Part shown: piece after piece, positions 59,922-64,000 of the stretch
Numbering within the stretch: position 1 is the stretch's first letter
How the letters are laid out: each line of letters opens with the position of its first letter
Assembly (NCBI RefSeq): GCF_050107595.1
Contig: NZ_JBNILH010000010.1
Coordinates: forward strand, 62,001-126,000
Direction: 5' to 3'
DNA from: Bacillus_AB infantis_C
Lineage (GTDB): Bacteria; Bacillota; Bacilli; Bacillales; Cytobacillaceae
DNA: 64,000 nucleotides
Notes under the pieces: generated by a model
The model's database searches: none
Told to the model about the DNA's origin: nothing
The model's input: only the letters and a program-made list of their open reading frames with translations
Translations under genes and position numbers: made by a program

Positions 59922-60389
59922 TTATAAATGATGATTTATTCTCATTTCTTTCAAGAGCCTTGCGCAGCTTTCCTTCAGGAGGCTGTATACTTCCTCGAAG
60001 TTGCCGGTATAATACGGGTCGGGCACATCCTTATCTCTAAGGTCGCTGTAGTCAAGGAGCCTGACAATCTTTACTGCGGGACTGCCTTTTTTAAGGCTCA
60101 GAATATCTGCCTGGTTTTGACTGTCCATCGCCACAATCCACTGGTATTCATCCAGGTCGGATGCTTTAATCTGCCGGGCGGCCAATCCTGCTGCATCCAC
60201 CTTGTATTTCTCAAGGATTTTCCTCGTCCCTTCATGGGGAGGCTTGCCGATATGCCAGTCACCTGTCCCGGCAGAATCGACCTCGATGGCTCCTTCCAGA
60301 CCTTCCTTTTTAACCTGGTCCCTGAACAATGCCTCTGCCATTGGAGAGCGGCAGATATTGCCGAGGCACACAAATAATACACGTATCAA
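59922..60389 (-). CDS. yfkJ: Low-molecular-weight protein-tyrosine phosphatase (YfkJ)
   Basis: 155 residues. P-loop CLGNICRS (Cys nucleophile, Arg) near the N-terminus, IVAMDSQNQADI and general-acid loop DVPDPYYTG. Dephosphorylates tyrosine (and possibly arginine) phosphoproteins; B. subtilis YfkJ is stress-linked. TTG at 60389 gives the family-like start MIRVLFVCLGN with AAGGGGG nine bases upstream; GTG 60395 is an alternative. First gene of the yfkJ-I-H operon. Confidence 0.94.
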   Translation of the reverse strand: MIRVLFVCLGNICRSPMAEALFRDQVKKEGLEGAIEVDSAGTGDWHIGKPPHEGTRKILEKYKVDAAGLAARQIKASDLDEYQWIVAMDSQNQADILSLKKGSPAVKIVRLLDYSDLRDKDVPDPYYTGNFEEVYSLLKESCARLLKEMRINHHL

Positions 60390-60559
60390 AAGCACATACC
60401 CCCTTAGCTACATTTTCTTCTATTTCACTGCTTTCATGCAACTATAAGCAGGAAGGTGTTTCTATAATTTAATTGACATTCCGCTCTTATCATGGAAAGA
60501 TGAAGAGTAAAGAAGACAGGCAAGGCCTGTCGATATCGTGATGAGAGGATGACGCCCCC

Positions 60560-60784
60560 ATGAACTTATCGGAAAAATCAACTGAAAATGTCGAATATAT
60601 GATTGAACAGATCAAGGAAAAGCTGAAGGTCCTGAATCTCGGTGCCATTAAACCGTCCCATTTTGACGAGGAAATGTACACAGAGCTGAAGGAAATCTAC
60701 GAACTTGTCATGAAAAAAGATTCTTTCAGCCCCAATGAAATGCAGGCGCTTGTAGAAGAGCTCGGCAACTTGAGGAAAATGTAA
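60560..60784 (+). CDS. yfkK: DUF1128 protein YfkK
   Basis: 74 residues, all helical: STENVEYMIEQIKEKLKVLN, IKPSHFDEEMYTELKEIYEL, SFSPNEMQALVEELGNLRKM. DUF1128 of Bacillales, function unknown. GAGAGGATGACGCC precedes the ATG. Divergent from yfkJ, as in B. subtilis. Confidence 0.93.
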   Translation: MNLSEKSTENVEYMIEQIKEKLKVLNLGAIKPSHFDEEMYTELKEIYELVMKKDSFSPNEMQALVEELGNLRKM

Positions 60785-60788
60785 TTTT

Positions 60789-60818
60789 AAGCAGGCCTAT
60801 GGGGTCTGCTTTTGTTTT
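60789..60818 (+). terminator. yfkK terminator
   Basis: AAGCAGGCC and GGTCTGCTT pair, then TTGTTTTAT. Confidence 0.7.
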
Positions 60819-60855
60819 ATAAATTGGTGCCTGACACCACTAAAGGAGGATTCCC

Positions 60856-61677
60856 ATGCTCATCCATAAAGACCAAAACACAGCGATTTTTCAAAGCAGC
60901 TTGTTTAAGACCAACTCTGCCGTCATTCAAACAGAGGATCTGGTCCTCGTCATCGATCCATGCTGGCTTCCGCATGAGATTGAAGAAATCCGCTCCTATG
61001 TGTACCGCACAGCCGGGGGCCGCCCGATTTTTGTGCTCTACACCCATTCTGACTATGACCATATTATCGGCCACGGCGCTTTCCCTGATGCAACCATCAT
61101 CGCCAGCAAAGCCTTGAACGAAAAGGACGGGCAGGAAAGGGAAAAAGTAATCGAGCAGATCCTCGCATGGGATGATTCATATTATATAGACCGGGACTAT
61201 ACACCTTCCTATCCGGCCGCTGACATCGTCATTTCACAGGACGGGCAGACACTGGCTGTCGGCGGGACCGAGCTGACATTTTTCCAGACCCCCGGCCACA
61301 CTGACTGCGGTATTGCCTGCATCATCCCGTCCCTGGACCTGCTGATTGCCGGCGATTATTTATGTGATACAGAATTCCCTTATGTTTATTTTTCAAGCAC
61401 CGATTATCTGCTCACTTTGGAAAAATTCGCGGACAGCCTCGCAGACCACAGCTTCCGTCTCATGATGACCGGGCACGGACTGCCGGCTTACAGCAATGAG
61501 GAGATTTCATCCCGGATCCAGTCCTCTGCCGGCTATCTTGCAAAACTGAAGGAATACGTGACAGAAGGGAAAGCAGCAGAAAGCTATGTTCTGTTTGAAG
61601 ACTACAAGTATCCCCGCATCATGAAGGACTTCCATGATGGCAATATTGAATTGATGAAGAAGGAATTTGGCAACTGA
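60856..61677 (+). CDS. MBL-fold metallo-hydrolase
   Basis: 273 residues. Metallo-beta-lactamase metal motifs: THSDYDH (H64, D66 or D68, H69), PGHTDCG (H148), AGDYL (Asp bridging), and MTGHGLPAY. AAAGGAGG lies 6 nt before the ATG. The leader contains GGTGCCTGACACC, a half-copy of the dispersed hairpin arm. Substrate unknown; ORF length is typical of glyoxalase II-like or quorum-lactonase-like proteins. Confidence 0.92.
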   Translation: MLIHKDQNTAIFQSSLFKTNSAVIQTEDLVLVIDPCWLPHEIEEIRSYVYRTAGGRPIFVLYTHSDYDHIIGHGAFPDATIIASKALNEKDGQEREKVIEQILAWDDSYYIDRDYTPSYPAADIVISQDGQTLAVGGTELTFFQTPGHTDCGIACIIPSLDLLIAGDYLCDTEFPYVYFSSTDYLLTLEKFADSLADHSFRLMMTGHGLPAYSNEEISSRIQSSAGYLAKLKEYVTEGKAAESYVLFEDYKYPRIMKDFHDGNIELMKKEFGN

Positions 61678-61678
61678 C

Positions 61679-61702
61679 GCCCGGCACCTGCCGGGCTTTT
61701 TC
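61679..61702 (+). terminator. Terminator of the MBL gene
   Basis: GCCCGGCA-CC-TGCCGGGC then TTTTTCT, one base after the stop. Confidence 0.9.
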
Positions 61703-61813
61703 TGTGGATAAACCATTTTCCGGCAAAATTCCGACAAAATCCCCTGTGGATAAGCGTGACTTTTCAGAAAGATATACACTTTTGTGGATAGTTTGACTGT
61801 TTTATGGGGATAA
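61703..61813 (+). other. Cluster of four DnaA boxes
   Basis: TGTGGATAA (61703-61711 and 61745-61753) is an exact reverse of the DnaA box TTATCCACA; TGTGGATAG (61783-61791) and TGGGGATAA (61805-61813) differ by one base. All four have the same orientation, with spacings of about 42, 38 and 22. Located in a 260-bp intergenic region, far from a recognisable dnaA-dnaN locus. Confidence 0.75.
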
Positions 61814-61867
61814 GCCTTTTAATGGTAAGCACCATTCTGCAAGCAAGAAAGTATGGATTTTCGTCAT

Positions 61868-61905
61868 AAAGGCCCTGTGAACATTTCACAGGGCCTCGCT
61901 TTTTT
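61868..61905. terminator. Hairpin terminator
   Basis: AGGCCCTGTGA and TCACAGGGCCT perfect 11-bp stem, then CGCTTTTTTAG on the plus strand. Confidence 0.8.
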
Positions 61906-61906
61906 A

Positions 61907-61936
61907 GAAAAAAAGACAGATCCGAAGACCTGTCTT
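61907..61936 (-). terminator. map terminator
   Basis: AGACAG and CTGTCT stem with TTTTTTTCT on the minus strand, just after the map stop. Confidence 0.65.
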
Positions 61937-61940
61937 CCGC

Positions 61941-62690
61941 CTATTCCTGATCTGTTAAAATCAATGTGCCTTCTTTTGTAACGGCAATGGTATGCTCATA
62001 CTGTGCAGAGAATTTGCCGTCTGCCGTCCTCGCTGTCCAGCCGTTATTGTCCATTTTCGTGTCATACACGCCGACATTGACCATCGGCTCGATGGTGAAG
62101 ACCATGCCTTCCTTGATGCGCGGCCCTTTACCGGCAAGGCCAAAGTGCGGCACATCCGGTTTTTCATGAATCACATTGCCGATTCCGTGACCGATAAAGT
62201 TGCGGACAACAGAGAAGCCTTCACCCTCGACATAGGTCTGGATGGCGTGGCCAATATCCCCGATCCGCTTGCCTGGCACAGCCTGCTCGATTCCCTTATA
62301 AAGTGCTTCCTTCGTAACCTCCAGCAGCTTCCGGTGCTGCTCGGAAAGATTGCCGACCCCATACGTCCAGGCGGAATCCGCCAGCGCGCCGTTATATCTC
62401 ACAACCATATCAATGGTGACAATATCGCCGTCCTTCAATTCTTCCCTGCGCGGAAAACCGTGGCAGATTTCATCATTGATGCTGGCGCATGTCGCATATT
62501 TATAGCCTTTATAGCCCTTCTGCTCAGGAGTCGCACCGTGCTCCTTGAGGAATCCCTCTACAAACTCGTCTATTTCCCAAGTCGTCACACCCGGCTTGAT
62601 TTTTTTCGCAATTTCTTTATGGCAAGCGGCAAGAATTTCGCCCGCTTTTTTCATCGCTTCAATCTCACGCGCTGATTTCAATACAATCAT
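61941..62690 (-). CDS. map: Type I methionine aminopeptidase
   Basis: 249 residues. Removes N-terminal Met. Metal ligands visible: TIDMVVRYNGALADSAWTYG (two Asp), GHGIGNVIHEKP (His), FTIEPMV (Glu), and the C-terminal QYEHTIAVT (Glu). No N-terminal zinc-finger extension. ATG 62690 preferred (AGGTAAAG upstream; GTG 62693 directly before). Within the yfk block this corresponds better to B. subtilis YflG/MapB than to ribosomal-operon MapA. Confidence 0.94.
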   Translation of the reverse strand: MIVLKSAREIEAMKKAGEILAACHKEIAKKIKPGVTTWEIDEFVEGFLKEHGATPEQKGYKGYKYATCASINDEICHGFPRREELKDGDIVTIDMVVRYNGALADSAWTYGVGNLSEQHRKLLEVTKEALYKGIEQAVPGKRIGDIGHAIQTYVEGEGFSVVRNFIGHGIGNVIHEKPDVPHFGLAGKGPRIKEGMVFTIEPMVNVGVYDTKMDNNGWTARTADGKFSAQYEHTIAVTKEGTLILTDQE

Positions 62691-62869
62691 CACTTTACCT
62701 GCCTTCCCCGCTCATTTATGTAAGACCTGTATATTTTTCAGATAGCAAAAAGTCCCTTTCTCTATCTTATCGCGACAAAGGAAGAATTTCAAAGGAATGG
62801 CGCCTGACGCCCACTATCACTATATGTATGGCGCGCCGGGTATGCTACAAAACAGATTTTGAGGAGGCA

Positions 62870-62990
62870 GAAAAATAGCCATTCTCCCTGCATTTTGGAT
62901 TATTCATCCTGATATTTAATTTTTTCTGCCCAAAATATGCTTTATTCTCCCTGCATTCCACGTGATTCTACCCAAAAACAGCCATAATTT
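62870..62990. repeat. Decayed short-repeat array
   Basis: ATTCTCCCTGCATT occurs twice (about 62880 and 62948), with TTTTTCTGCCCAAAAT and GATTCTACCCAAAA between and after. Resembles in architecture the arrays at 37.6 and 58.2 kb. The rest of the 62691-63071 gap holds the map promoter region and no gene. Confidence 0.55.
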
Positions 62991-63023
62991 TTCCTCTTTA
63001 CAAAAATACCCAAACACACGCAC

Positions 63024-63062
63024 AAAAAAAGAGCGGGAACGCCCCAACCAAGCGTCCCGCTC
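63024..63062 (-). terminator. yfkM terminator
   Basis: GAGCGGGACGC and GCGTTCCCGCTC pair, with a T7 run on the minus strand. Confidence 0.9.
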
Positions 63063-63071
63063 CGCTCTTAT

Positions 63072-63587
63072 TTATTTTGAAAGTACATTCAACGATTCTT
63101 TAATGAACGCCGGGATGTCATCCGGGTTACGGCTTGTTACCAGCTGGTTCTGGCATACGACAACTTCCTGGTCCTTGAAGTTCACGCCTGCATTTTCCAT
63201 GTCGACGCGGATGGATTTGAAGCCTGTTGCATTCCTTCCATCAAGCGTTTTTGCCGTGATGAGCAGCTGCGGTCCGTGGCAGATTGCCAGTACCGGCTTG
63301 CTGTCGTCCATGAAGGATTTGGCAAACTGGACAAACCGCTCATCGGCACGAAGCTGGTCAGGAGAAAATCCGCCTGGCAGGAATAGGGCATCAAAGTCGG
63401 AAGGACTTACATCATCGATCCCTTTATCGATCTTTACAGTTGCGTCTCCCTGCTTGCCTTTGACAGACTTGCCTGCTTCCTTCTCGATTGCCGTGATTTC
63501 ATGTCCCGCTTCCTTGAAAGCTTTCGCAGGATCTGTATACTCTACGTCTTCAAACATTTCGGTAATTAAGCATGCGATTTTAGCCAA
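63072..63587 (-). CDS. yfkM: DJ-1/PfpI-family protein (YfkM)
   Basis: 171 residues from TTG 63587, which has AAAGGAG nine bases upstream; the ATG at 63596 touches that Shine-Dalgarno. DJ-1/PfpI fold: nucleophile elbow AICHGPQLL (Cys about 101), LFLPGGFSPDQLR (acidic partner), ADERFVQFAKSFMDD. B. subtilis YfkM is general stress protein 18. Candidate glyoxalase/deglycase activity. Confidence 0.94.
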   Translation of the reverse strand: MAKIACLITEMFEDVEYTDPAKAFKEAGHEITAIEKEAGKSVKGKQGDATVKIDKGIDDVSPSDFDALFLPGGFSPDQLRADERFVQFAKSFMDDSKPVLAICHGPQLLITAKTLDGRNATGFKSIRVDMENAGVNFKDQEVVVCQNQLVTSRNPDDIPAFIKESLNVLSK

Positions 63588-63657
63588 TTCTGTCATCTCC
63601 TTTAAATTTGATCACATTAATGAGATTTCCCTCCCTGGGCAGTGATAAAACCTTGTT

Positions 63658-64000
63658 TTACAGTACAACTTCTTCTTCCCTCGGGACAAAGCGGTGAAAG
63701 ACGTTTTTCTTATTGCTCTTATAGATTTCTTTTTCAGCAAGGGTATTGATGATCCGTCTGTTGCGGTCGACTGACAAGCCGAGATGGGTGGCAGCGGCCC
63801 CGTGGGAATGCTCAATATTGGTCAGGGTGAAGATCCTGTTTGAGCGCTTCTTTTTAAAAACAATTTCATATGAGAGAGATACCTTGAATTCGCGCTCTCC
63901 CTCCCAGATGATTTCGTCTCCATATTGGCTGAGCAGCCAGTCCGGCAGATGCGGCCGATATCCTGTAGCGAGGACAACCTTGTCCGAGTACAGCTTAAAG
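63658..64000 (-). CDS. SidA/IucD/PvdA-family N-hydroxylase, C-terminal part
   Basis: 113 codons in the window; the rest lies beyond the right edge. VVLATGYRPHLPDWLLSQYG has the ATGYRP motif of flavin-dependent lysine/ornithine N-hydroxylases. The end reads NIEHSHGAAATHLGLSVDRN followed by RRIINTLA. These enzymes make N-hydroxy-amines for hydroxamate siderophores. Stop TAA at 63660-63658. A siderophore operon probably continues rightward. Confidence 0.85.
   Translation of the reverse strand, partial: FKLYSDKVVLATGYRPHLPDWLLSQYGDEIIWEGEREFKVSLSYEIVFKKKRSNRIFTLTNIEHSHGAAATHLGLSVDRNRRIINTLAEKEIYKSNKKNVFHRFVPREEEVVL

Overview
The window looks like a chromosomal piece of a Gram-positive, spore-forming Bacillaceae (Bacillus sensu lato). 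Support comes from strong AAGGAGG-type ribosome binding sites, many TTG/GTG starts, a SAM-I (S-box) riboswitch, and a gene order at 32.6-64 kb that from memory matches the B. subtilis yfjO-yfjP-pdaA and yfkAB-D-E-F-H-I-J-K-M neighbourhoods. It is not B. subtilis itself, because many genes are interposed.

The first half (1-32.5 kb) is accessory and AT-rich. It holds: (i) two PLD-nuclease/DEAD helicases alternating with two unrelated NTP pyrophosphohydrolases (1-4.6 kb); (ii) a secreted lipoprotein nuclease, a small XRE regulator behind a LexA-like box, and a PadR/HAAS-FtsW pair (4.9-8.8 kb); (iii) a MazG plus DUF2075 nuclease-helicase pair (9.0-11.2 kb); (iv) a three-gene McrBC-like AAA+/PD-(D/E)XK operon with a small upstream ORF (11.9-17.2 kb); (v) an ABC-F protein (18.2 kb); (vi) a ribose-family ABC importer under a SAM riboswitch (21.9-25.9 kb); (vii) small unknown genes, a GIY-YIG protein, an IS1182 remnant and a decayed nuclease gene (26.3-29.3 kb); (viii) a three-gene TIR-domain operon (29.5-32.1 kb). 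This reads as a defence and mobile-gene island.

The island carries eight copies of a 37-56 bp hairpin repeat (GTGCCTGACCCCAC...GTGGGGTCAGGCACC), all in one orientation. It also has three broken pieces of rlmD, whose intact copy lies exactly at the island/core boundary (32.58-33.97 kb). The rlmD pieces and the IS1182 piece all stop at a hairpin repeat.

The second half (32.6-64 kb) has higher G+C and is mostly housekeeping: rlmD, AlkA-type glycosylase, pdaA, class I fumarase, a GGT without signal peptide, YfkAB radical-SAM protein, YfkD, ChaA-type Ca2+/H+ antiporter, OsmC, an MFS transporter, ZosA-like P-type ATPase, YihY/BrkB protein, low-molecular-weight tyrosine phosphatase, methionine aminopeptidase, YfkM and the end of a siderophore N-hydroxylase. 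Its notable non-coding features are a candidate structured RNA (51.1-51.4 kb), four same-oriented DnaA boxes (61.70-61.81 kb), an MhqR-type operator (49.45 kb) and several arrays of short phased repeats between terminators. One oxidoreductase (45.6-46.6 kb) is frameshifted twice.

No tRNA, rRNA or CRISPR array was seen. Family assignments come from reading motifs, not from database searches.
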